Positions 1 through 8,400 of a stretch of DNA of 11,415 nt are shown here, one piece after another. The notes beneath the pieces are model-generated. The model saw nothing but the letters and a program-made list of their open reading frames with translations. It made no database searches and was not told the DNA's origin. The DNA comes from Candidatus Acetothermia bacterium (GTDB taxonomy: Bacteria > Bipolaricaulota > Bipolaricaulia > RBG-16-55-9 > JANLFV01): positions 1-11,415 of the forward strand of contig JAPWVC010000037.1 of the NCBI GenBank assembly GCA_028275195.1, in the 5' to 3' direction. The translations under genes and the position numbers were made by a program. Numbering within the stretch: the stretch's first letter is position 1; the number at the start of each line of letters is the position of its first letter.

Positions 1-1
1 C

Positions 2-271
2 CTCTGGCTCCACGCCCGCGGGCTCCCCGGGGCCCATGTCCTCATCAAGTCCGCGGGGCGGAAGGTCCCTCCAGGAGTCTTGGAACAGGCCGCACGGCTG
101 GCGGCCTATTACTCGAAGGGGAGGACGGCCACGAAGGTCCCGGTGACCTATACTCAGGTGAAGTATCTTCGGAAGCCAAGGGGAGCGAGGCCCGGAGCGG
201 TCCTCGCCCAGCACGAGGAGGGGACCCTCCTCGTCCCCCCGGTCCTGGAGGGGCTGGAGCTCGATGGCTGA
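2..271 (+). CDS. rqcH: RqcH / NFACT family protein, C-terminal fragment (NFACT-R domain)
   Basis: The 5' part of this gene is cut off by the window edge; position 2 is the first complete codon and the TGA stop is at 269-271, leaving 89 residues. They match the conserved end of the NFACT-R (DUF814) domain: a W-L-H...G-A-H-V-L-I-K stretch at the left edge, then A-A-Y-Y-S-K-G-R, K-V-P-V-T-Y-T-Q-V-K-Y and K-P-R-G-A-R-P-G, followed by a short T-L-L-V-P-P strand. In known family members RqcH binds 50S subunits carrying a stalled peptidyl-tRNA and directs C-terminal alanine tailing; NFACT-R is the RNA-binding part. The protein would be cytosolic. Its end overlaps the start of the site-2 protease gene by 8 nt, so the two are probably co-transcribed. 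A TTG at 80 is internal to the conserved domain and is not the start. Older annotations call such proteins fibronectin-binding protein A. Confidence 0.9.
   Translation, partial: LWLHARGLPGAHVLIKSAGRKVPPGVLEQAARLAAYYSKGRTATKVPVTYTQVKYLRKPRGARPGAVLAQHEEGTLLVPPVLEGLELDG
247..259 (+). promoter_or_regulatory. Ribosome binding site for the site-2 protease
   Basis: A purine-rich stretch inside the end of rqcH contains GGAGGGG at 247-253 (10 nt before the ATG at 264) and a second GGAG at 256-259 (4 nt before it). Either could pair with the 16S rRNA tail. Together with the 8-nt gene overlap this supports ATG 264 as the start and suggests translational coupling to rqcH. Confidence 0.6.
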
Positions 272-914
272 GCTCATCCCCGAGCTGGCGGTCGTGATCC
301 TCGCCGCTGGGATCTCGATCATCCTCCACGAGATCGCCCACGGCTGGGTCGCTTACAAGCTAGGAGACCCCACGGCCAAGCTCGCCGGCCGGCTCACCCT
401 AAACCCGCTGGCCCACATCGACCCCGTGGGGACGGTCCTCGTCCCGGGGGTGCTCCTCCTCTTCGCGTTGCTCACCAAGGCCCCGCTCATCCTCTTCGGC
501 TGGGCCAGGCCGGTCCCGATCAATCCCCTCTACTTTCGCCGGCCGTATCGGGACCTGATGCTCGTCGGGCTCGCCGGGCCGCTGCTGAACCTCAGCCTGA
601 CCGGGCTCGCCCTGGCCGCGTGGCATCCCCTCAGCCAATCGGGCCTAGCCCTCCCGGAGCTGCTCATCCTCTTCCTAGCCGCCCTGATCTTGATCAACCT
701 CATCCTCGCCTTCTACAACCTGATCCCGATCCCACCGCTCGACGGCTCGAGGGTCCTGGCCTACTTCCTCCCGCCCCGGGGGCGGCTCTTCCTCCACCGA
801 CTCGAGCCGTTCGGGCTCTTCCTGGCCTTAGGGCTGATCTTCCTGCTCTGGCAGAGCGATCTGCTCGACCGGCTCCTCGAGGCCCTCCTCCGCGGGCTGG
901 GACTGGGGCCCTAG
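264..914 (+). CDS. Site-2 protease family protein (peptidase M50), integral membrane metalloprotease
   Basis: This 216-residue, very hydrophobic protein is a compact zinc intramembrane protease. The zinc-binding H-E-x-x-H is H22-E23-I-A-H26 in the first membrane helix. The third ligand is expected to be D160 in the N-x-x-P-x-x-P-L-D-G motif (N152 to G161). Other family marks are N47-P-L-A-H-I-D-P-V-G-T, G79-W-A-R-P-V-P-I-N-P and G102-L-A-G-P-L-L-N-L. Likely membrane segments lie near residues 7-27, 55-77, 97-120, 130-155 and 180-197. There is no PDZ or CBS domain, so it belongs to the minimal, YwhC-like bacterial group, whose substrates are mostly unknown. The ATG overlaps the rqcH stop by 8 nt and has a good ribosome binding site. 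All catalytic residues are present, so it should be active. The link to rqcH suggests co-expression, not necessarily a shared pathway. A convergent gene ends 18 nt downstream. Confidence 0.93.
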   Translation: MAELIPELAVVILAAGISIILHEIAHGWVAYKLGDPTAKLAGRLTLNPLAHIDPVGTVLVPGVLLLFALLTKAPLILFGWARPVPINPLYFRRPYRDLMLVGLAGPLLNLSLTGLALAAWHPLSQSGLALPELLILFLAALILINLILAFYNLIPIPPLDGSRVLAYFLPPRGRLFLHRLEPFGLFLALGLIFLLWQSDLLDRLLEALLRGLGLGP

Positions 915-932
915 TAACGGTTGGTAAGCCTT

Positions 933-2408
933 CTAGAACTCGATCCTGAGGCTGCTCAGCACATACTCCAGGCCGGTTGGGGTAAACCTCGCGCTCAGGA
1001 GGAAGCCGAGCCCGGCGGAGGCGAGCTGGAGCGAGAACTCCGTCGATTGGAACTGCCCCTGGCTGAAGACCGTGGTGTTCATCAGCTCCCAGGGGCCGGC
1101 CTGAACAACGGCACTGAGGAGGTGGTCCAATTCCTCCCCTGGGGTTATCGTGGTCGTGCTCCTCACGGAGAGGCCATGTGCGAGCGGCAGGATGAGGCTT
1201 ACTGTCCCTCGGCTGAAGTTGAGCTGGGAGTCATAGTTCAGGACGACCCTCCAGAGGTCGTTGGTGGCCGTGAGGACCACTGAGCTGACCAGAAGGGCCG
1301 GCCAGAGCTCGAGGGAGGCGTTCACTACTGCCAGCTCGGCCAGCTTGAACTGGAGGGCCAGTCGCTCCTCGATCGGCTCGGCCGGCCTGAAGGTCGTAAT
1401 GCTCTGGAATGTGACCCCTCCCAGGGAGATCCCCGAGATGGTGATCCGCTCGTAGGAGAGGGGGTGATCGCAGCCCGGCCCGAGGCAGAGCTTCGCCTCC
1501 GAGGCGATGGTCGCGCCAGCGGCCGCCTTGCCCGAGATCGTGAGGGTATCGTCGAACCTGGAGGGGGCATCCGCAGCCCAGGTGAGCAGGTTCCTGAGCT
1601 GGAGCCCTTGGAGCTGGCCCTGCACGGTGAGGCTCCTCCTCTGGAAGGCCAGCTCGCCATCCAGCTTCCGGCCGAAGATGAGCATCTCGGTGATCTGGAG
1701 CCAGCCCACGACCGCGCCGATGGTGAGGGCCTCATACTCCAGCCCGGCCAGGTCGAGCCGGGCGAGGCTGTTCACCGTCAGGCCGGAAAGGGTGAGGATG
1801 AAGTTCGCGTAAACCCGTAGGTCGAAGTCGAACTTCGTCACCTGAGCCGTGGTGCTCTGGGGGTAAGCCGTGAGCGAGCCGGAGAGGGAGCCGCTTACTT
1901 TGGCGGTCGGGCGGGGCACGATCGTCACCTGGCCGAGATCGTCCTCCCCGAGGCGGCCATTGGCGGGGAGCGAATCCGGGTCGGCCTGATCGGCCTTGGC
2001 GACCTCGGCCGTGTTTGTGATCTCTCTCCCGGCCGTGCCCCTATCCACTGACACGGTGATCTCGAGCTTGGCGCTCGCCGAGGCCGCGAGCGAGCCCACG
2101 ATCCACCGCCCAGTGGTAGCGTTGTATGAGCCTCGGCTCGCCCTGTGCCAGAGATAGCTCACCCCCGCCGGGAGGGGGTCGCTCACCTCCACTCCCGTCG
2201 CGTCCTCGGGCCCCTTGTTGGTCAAGGTGACGGTGTAGACGAGGGCATCGCCCTCGTAAGGCGCGGGGATATCCACCCTCTTGGTCAGCTCTAAGTCGGC
2301 GGTCTCACATCTTGCGAGTGCCGAGCAGATGGAGATAAAGAGCAAGAAGGCCCATAATGACCAGAAGAGCCGTCTCTCCGCTCTTGGGGAAACCTCTCTC
2401 ACTTCCAT
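933..2408 (-). CDS. Exported DUF11-domain protein with a large beta-rich C-terminal domain
   Basis: The 491-residue product has a clear Sec signal peptide: Arg-rich residues 1-13, a hydrophobic core about 14-29 and an A30-L31-A32 cleavage site. C34 follows, but R33 spoils a lipobox. Residues 38-165 form one DUF11 domain, with the typical Y-T-V-T-L-T-N-K-G-P and V-S-D-P-L-P-A-G-V-S-Y. Residues 167-491 are rich in short alternating beta strands, contain the only other cysteines (C308, C313) and match no family I recognise. The protein ends in Phe after an alternating strand, as outer-membrane barrels do, though a secreted beta-solenoid or sandwich is equally possible. The chosen ATG lies inside the 3' end of the upstream giant gene, giving a 104-nt overlap; no Shine-Dalgarno precedes it, but no better in-frame start retains the signal peptide. 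Role unknown; probably a partner of the giant surface protein. Confidence 0.82.
   Translation of the reverse strand: MEVREVSPRAERRLFWSLWAFLLFISICSALARCETADLELTKRVDIPAPYEGDALVYTVTLTNKGPEDATGVEVSDPLPAGVSYLWHRASRGSYNATTGRWIVGSLAASASAKLEITVSVDRGTAGREITNTAEVAKADQADPDSLPANGRLGEDDLGQVTIVPRPTAKVSGSLSGSLTAYPQSTTAQVTKFDFDLRVYANFILTLSGLTVNSLARLDLAGLEYEALTIGAVVGWLQITEMLIFGRKLDGELAFQRRSLTVQGQLQGLQLRNLLTWAADAPSRFDDTLTISGKAAAGATIASEAKLCLGPGCDHPLSYERITISGISLGGVTFQSITTFRPAEPIEERLALQFKLAELAVVNASLELWPALLVSSVVLTATNDLWRVVLNYDSQLNFSRGTVSLILPLAHGLSVRSTTTITPGEELDHLLSAVVQAGPWELMNTTVFSQGQFQSTEFSLQLASAGLGFLLSARFTPTGLEYVLSSLRIEF
2305..2391 (-). other. C-terminal sortase-like sorting signal / membrane anchor of the giant protein
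   Basis: After an Asn/Gly/Ser-rich spacer the protein reads F-P-K-S-G-E (2391-2374), about 18 hydrophobic residues (2373-2320) and T-R-K-M at the stop. This has the three-part form of an LPXTG signal (compare L-P-K-T-G-E), with Phe for Leu and Ser for Thr. If no matching sortase exists, it would act as a plain transmembrane anchor. Confidence 0.6.
2305..2408 (-). other. 104-nt two-frame overlap: anchor helix and signal peptide on the same DNA
   Basis: The end of the giant gene and the start of the 491-residue gene are both coding here, offset by one nucleotide (+1 from the giant gene's frame). In one frame the segment gives the FPKSGE tail and anchor helix; in the other it gives the signal peptide, whose 32 codons (2408-2313) lie wholly inside the overlap. 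Confidence 0.8.
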
Positions 2409-5400
2409 TGCCGTTAGAAGGATAATGTCGCTCCGTTGAAGCCGGAGCCGTCCCCACCGATTCAGCCAGGACGGCCACAGACCGGCCGGCAGCCTCTTCC
2501 ACAGCCCGGAGGCAGACCCGCCGGGCCAGGACCTCCGCGAAGAAGTCGGAGAGCGCGCCGGTCGCGCTCTCGCTCGTGCGCCACCAGGCGACCGGCGGCA
2601 GTTGCATCCTCGCCCCGTCCGCGACCCGCTCGAAGAAGGTCCACAGCCGTCCCCGAATGGCCGCCGCCCGCTCGGGCTCGGAGAGCTGGGCGAGCCGCTC
2701 TAGGGCTCCCACGGCCAGGCCGAGCTCAAGCGGCGTGTAACAGGGCCTCTCCTCGCCCAGGGGATTGGAGTAGCATTCCAGCCCGGCGCAGCTCGCGATC
2801 ATCCTCCGCCAGAACCGCTCCAGGGAGTCGAAGGCCTCCTGGGCCAGCGAGAGATACCGCGCTTCGCCGAGGGCCTGGTAAGCCACGAGGAGCGCCTGGA
2901 TCGCCCCGAGCTGGCCGGCGAGGCTGAGAGGGCCCTCGCCCTCCGGCCGGCCCGCGAGGAGGTTGTAACGGTCGAAGTAGCCGCCGCGTCCGTCGGCCAG
3001 CCTCTGGACGAGGAACTCGACCTCCCTGCGGATCAAATCCTTGGCCCTCTCTTGAAGGGCCGGGAGGTCGGCCAGCCGGACGGCGCCCTCCAGGGCCGCC
3101 ACCACCAGGCCGAGGTTCGTCGCGCTGACCTCGGTGCCCCTTCTCCAGCCATTCCTGCTCGGGCTGACGAGGTCCGCCCGCTCGACCAGGACCCCGAGGC
3201 CCTCATCGAGGTGGAGCTCGAGGAGGTTCGTTAGGACCTGTTCGGCCAGCCGGGCCACCGCCTCCGGGGTGACGAATGGGAACGGCCTCCCCTGGCCGAA
3301 GAGCCACTCGAACCGCTGATCCCGCACGAGCCCGTAGGTCTCGCTCAGGCCCCAGAGGAGGGCGAGCTGGTCGAACAGCTCGCTCCCGGGGTCGAGCACC
3401 TCGTAGGCCAGCCTGCCCTCGCGCAAGGCCGCCCGCGCCGCGTGCGGGATGTAGGCCCGGCCGGTGGCCCCCAGCCGCTCCTGGGCCAGCTCCTGGAGGA
3501 AGGCCAGCTTGTTCTCGATCGCTCCGACGAGCACGAGCCCGTAGAACCGCTCGATCGGCTCGCGGCCGGGCTCGAGGAGCTGGGCGGCCTCCTGGGCCTC
3601 CCGGAGGAGGGTCATCCCGATCGCTGATCCCACCAGCCTCCCGTCGAAGGTCGCGGGGTCCCAGGCCAGCCGCGTTGGCTCTTCCAGGCGCGGGCTGCCG
3701 GAGTAGAACTCAAGTGAGAGCGGGGCGAGCTCGGGGACCTCGCTCAGGCCAGCGAGCCCGGCATAGCTCTCGAGCTCCCTCTTGAGGAAGGCGGCGGGGT
3801 CCAGGGCCTGCTCCCGAGCCAGCCGCAAGAAGTAGGGCCCCTGGGCGAGCGGGAGCCCCATCGTCGAGTGGAGGACCAGGTTCGCCAGGTTCGAGTCCGC
3901 GTAGTCCTCGGCCCTCGGGGCTAGCTCCTGCATCTCATAGGCCGCATACATCGCGATATCGGTCTGGAACCACGGCTCTTGCTCCGCCTCCACCCCGAGG
4001 CAGCCTTCCCTCGCGACCGCAAGGTCGAGGCAGAGCCGCTGCTGCAAGACCGGTGCCACTCCCCAGGGGCTCTCCTCGACCACGAGGGGGCTGATCTCGC
4101 CCAGCCCGTTCCCGTGGAAGATCTCGCACGACCTCTGTGCAAGCGGCTCCGTGACGGTCAGGGCCTGGGAGAGCTGCAACGCCGCGGTATCCACGACCGC
4201 GCGGAAGAGCCGGCCGAGCCTCAGGAGGATCAGCTCCGCCCGCTCGGGCTGGGAGGCCGAGGCTCCAGCTAGCTCGCGGAGGGCCCCCACGGCCAGGCCC
4301 ACCTCAAGCGGGGTATAGCAGTATCTCCTCTCCCGGCCGTCGGTCCAGGTGGCATAAATCCCGAAAGGCTCCTCCCAGAAGGAGCTCTCCAGGTAAGCGA
4401 AGGCCCCCTCCGCCGCCTCGAGGTAGCGCCGGTCGGAGGTGAGCTGATAGGCCACGAGCAGCCCGCGGATCGCCGCTAGCTGGCTCGCCAGGCCCTGGGC
4501 TGGGCTCAGCCCTCCCGGGCTCATCTCATCGGCGAACCCGCCCGAGGCGAGCCGGCGCTCGAGCAGCGCCTCCCCGAGCGCGGGGATCAGGGAAGAAGCC
4601 TGGGGCGAGATCACACTAGCCTGGTCTAGCGTGACCAGGAGGAGCCCGAGGTTCACCGTCGAGCCGGTCCGCGCGGCCTCCATCCCCGGAGTGTAGAGGT
4701 CCCAGAACCTGCCCTCCCCATCGCGATGGAGGGCCAGAATCCCGGCCAAGACCTCATTCCCGAGCTTGAGGGCCAGCTCATGGAACTCGGCGGGGAAGAG
4801 CTTGCCCTCACCGAAGAGCTCATTGCCCGCGGGCTCGGACCAGGCCGCGAACTCCGCCAGCCCCCAGAGCAGCGCGAGTTGGTCGAAGAGCTGGCTCGAC
4901 CGGTCGGTCGCCTCATAAGCTATGGGCCTCCCCTGGCCATCGAACCGCGGTTCGTAGATGTGAGCGAAGTAGCGGATCCCCTTCTCCGGCAGCGAGAGAG
5001 CGAGCTCCCGATCGAGCAGGAGGAGCTTATTGACCATCGCCTCAGCGAGGACGAAGGCGAGGTAGCGGTCGAGCCGGCTCTCGCTGGCGAGGAGTGCTCG
5101 CGCTCCCAAGACCTGCTTCACCAGGCTCATCCCCAGGGCACTGGGGACGATCCGGCGATCGTAGGCCGGCCAGTCCCCGCCGGGCCAGAGGTCGTCATCC
5201 CGCTCGCGGTAGCGCGGGTCCCCGCCGGCATACTCCGCAAAGACCCAGCGCTCATTCTCCGGCCGGTCCTCCGGCGCCAGGCCCGCAAGCTCGGCGTAAC
5301 GCGAGAGCAGCTCCTCCAGCGCGAGCTCCGGGGCAAGGCCCCTCTCCCCTGCCCGCTGTAAGATCCGCGGCCCGTAAGCGAGGGCTAGCCCCACTCGCGA

Positions 5401-8400
5401 GGCCGCGCTCACCTGGATCAAGTTCTCGACGGCATATTCCTTGGCCTCGGCCTGGGCCGTCCGGATCCAGGTCGGGAGGAGGGTCTCGGGCCGGATCGGC
5501 CATGGCCCGAGGGACTCCGCTAAGAGCTGGAACTCGCTCGCGGCGAACATGGCGATGTCCGTCTGGAACCAGATCGGCTCGGCTACGGCGTGGGCCTTCT
5601 CGCAGGGCAGCTCGGGCGGGACTGGAGGGACTGCGGGGACACGCGCGGATAGACAGAAATTAGCGCTGTCATCAGGATCGATATCATCGGGGATATAGCG
5701 GCTCTGGTCCGGCGGGATCGCCCGGCCGGTCACATCGACGCCAGCGGCCCGCATCACATTGCAGTAGGTCTCGCCATCCCGGACTGCACTGGTCACGGTA
5801 GCCTCGAAGGTCAGGACCAGCGTCTCGCCGGGCTGGAGCGTCGCCCCGATGGCCCAGGAGAGGAACGGGCCTGGCGCCCCGAGCGGGTCGAGCGTGTAGA
5901 ACCCGGCCGGCCACTCCGCGTATGTCGTCCCGGAGAGATAGGCGAACTCCTCGGGGAGGAGATCGGTGAGGTTCACATTGTAGGCCGGGGCGTTCCCCAC
6001 ATTCGTGACCGTCAGCCTGAAGGTGACGGTGTCCCCTGGCTCGACTGGCTGGCCGACCGCTTGCCCAGCCCGCGTGATCCCGACCACGGCCTTCTCCGTG
6101 ACCAAGGCCGGCATGGCCACGAGGAGGGTCACGCTGCTCGAATCGTCGGGATCAGTGTCAGTGGGGACATCCCTGCTCCGATCTGGCGGGATGGGGTTCC
6201 CCGCCCCATCGTTCCCCCGAGCCTCCATCACATTATCGTGGAAGCCTGGAAGGGCATCCTCTTGCACCCGCGTGCTGAAGGTCAGGGTGAGCGATTCGCC
6301 CGCATGGAGGGTGGCGCCGAGAGCCCAGGTGAGGGTCTGCCCCGCGATCGTCGGGTCGGCCGTGGAGCTCCCGCTCGGCCAGCTCGCGCTCGTCGAGGCT
6401 GGGATGTAGGCGAATCCCTGCGGGAGGAGGTCGGTGAGCTCCACATTGTAGGCTGTCCCGCTTCCGACATTCCGGGCCCGGAGCTCGAAGGTCACGATGT
6501 CCCCGGGGAGGAGCGGCTCAGCAGCCGGCTGACCCCTCCTCACGATGGCTGCCACGGCCTTCTCCGTGACGAGGGCCGGGACCGCCGCGGGGTGGATTAC
6601 CTCGCTGCAATCGTCGGGGTCGGCATCCTGGGGGACGAGGGCGCTATTGTCCGGCGGGATCGGGTCGCCGTTCCCTTCCCGGCCTGCGGCGCACATCCGG
6701 TCGGTATAGCTTCTCAACTCCTCGACCGCGGAGGTCGCGACCGCCTGGAAGGTGAGGGTGAGGGTCTCCCCCGGGCCGAGCCCAGCGGAGAGGGCCCAGA
6801 AGAGGTCCGGACCGGGCGCGCCCGCGGGGTCGGCCGTGGAGCTCCCGCTCGGCCAGGAAGCCACTGTCGTGCCCGAGATGTATCTGAATTCAACCGGCAG
6901 AGTATCGCTCAAATCAACATCGAAGGCCTTTCCCTGACCCACATTCGTGGCCGTCAACCGATAGGTCACGATGTCCCCTGGCTCGACCGGCTGGCTGGGC
7001 GAGATCGGCACGCCGCCCCGGCGGAGCTCGAGGATCTCCTTCCCCGTCACGAGGGCCGGGCAGGGGCAGGCCGCGCTCGTCGTGGCCTCATTGTTCGCTT
7101 CATTGCACTCGCAGATCGCATTGCTCTCATCCACGACGATCCGGAACGCATGAGAGATCCCGCACTTGAGGGGGACGCTGATGAACTGGAGATGATAAAC
7201 CCCGCCAGCGGGGATGTCCCGGGTCTCGCTGTAGATCAAGTTGTTATCGGCGTAGACCCGGATGGTCGCGCCCTGGGCCGCCTCGAGCCCGAAGTTATGG
7301 ATCTCCGCGGCGATGGTGAAGGTGTCGTCCCCGTTGCAGACCGCGCTGAAGTTCCGCGGGCTGAGGTCGGGATCGACCACCGAGAAGGAGGCGGAGCGGG
7401 CCTGGTTCTGGCCGTTGCATTCGCACACCAGGTTATCAGGGTCGACCGTGGCCGTGAGCTCGTAATCGCCACAGGCGAGGACCTCGTTCAGCTCGACCGT
7501 CAGGGTCTCGGACTGGCCGTGCCCGAGCGCGACCGAGGTTGTAGCCTCCCCCGTGGCGCCGCCGCTGATCCGGACCACCGTCCCCGCCGGGGCCGTGCCG
7601 CAGCCGATATTCTCGACGGTCACGCGCACTGTCCCCTTAGTGCAGGCATCCGGCACATCCGGGACGACCGCGGCCACCCGCAGGTCGGGGAGGGTAGAAG
7701 TGAAAGTCTCGGAATAGCTGTTGGCGCTGGAGCACTCGCAGAGCTGGCCCTGGGGATCGACCGTAGCGGTGAAGGTGCAACTGCAGTCGGTGCAGTCGGC
7801 CCATCTCCCCGCGATCGGGAAGGTCACCGTCGCCCTCCCCCCGGCCGCTAGGCCCGACACGGTCTGCTCGGAGAAGCTGAGGCAGCCATCGGTTTCCAAG
7901 GTAACCTTGAATGGCCCGGCCGGGCCGCAGCCCCGGTTCTCCACGGTTACGGCCACGCTCCCGGAGATGTTGTCCCCGGAGCAGCTCACCCCGCTGAAGT
8001 CGATGTCCGTCACCGCAAGATCGGGGTAGGTGATCCCCTTGGCGGCGCTGCACCTCGTGTTGTCCGTCCCATCGCACTCGCAGATCGAGCCGGTGTAGTC
8101 GGCCTCGACATTGAGCGAGACCCCGCAGTTGGTGGCGAGCTCACAGAGGTTCTTGCTGACCTGATGGCTGGCGATGGTGAAGGTCTGGGAGCCACTGGCG
8201 GGGATGTTCACCCCCGTGAAGGTCTGCGTCCACTGGTCGAGCTGGCTACCGCCGCAGCTCGGGGCGCTGTAGAGGGTGAGCCGGACAGGGATGTTGGCCG
8301 TGAGGGCGCTCCCGCAACCGTTGTTGGCCAAGGTCACCGTCCCGGAGACGAGGCTCTGGCCGTCAGCGAGGCAGGTGACGCTGAGAGCTTCCCCACTTAC

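Larger units (their letters stand above)
5650..7059 (-). repeat. Three tandem DUF11 repeats with Asp-rich ends
   Basis: Three highly similar units start at P-A-L-V-T at 7059, 6579 and 6111 and are about 160, 156 and 154 residues long. Each contains P-G-D-x-V-T-[F/Y]-x-L, N-V-G-x-[G/A]-x-A-[Y/F]-[N/D]-V, a D-[L/T]-L-P turn and [F/L]-x-W-A-[L/I]. Each closes with I-P-P-D-x-S and D-x-D-P-D-D (6610-6627, 6142-6159, 5668-5685). The regularity contrasts with the divergent modules upstream and points to more recent expansion. They probably form a rigid stalk. Confidence 0.85.

Noticed and set aside
2300..2320. Lipoprotein cleavage site in the 491-residue protein (L-A-R-C)
   Set aside because: The residue before Cys is Arg, while lipoboxes need Gly, Ala or Ser; the A-L-A site just before fits signal peptidase I better.
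2305..2408. Assembly or sequencing indel joining two halves of a single gene
   Set aside because: Considered because two long frames meet here, but one frame ends in a convincing anchor tail and the other begins with a convincing signal peptide, which an indel in one gene would not produce. Not fully excluded; see the frameshift finding.
3276..3785. Arg/Pro/Ala-rich + strand open frames over the toroid copies (also 2436-2927 and 5094-5663)
   Set aside because: Composition typical of out-of-frame reading of G+C-rich DNA; no start signals and no family resemblance.
4726..5361. 211-codon + strand open frame
   Set aside because: Antisense shadow of the first helical toroid copy, in the same register; no recognisable protein.
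6061..7851. 596-codon open frame on the + strand opposite the giant gene
   Set aside because: It is codon-for-codon in register with the minus-strand gene. Its stops would correspond to sense TTA, CTA or TCA, which are rare in this G+C-rich coding sequence, so long antisense frames arise by chance. The product is low-complexity (Arg/Gly/Asp-rich) with no domain.
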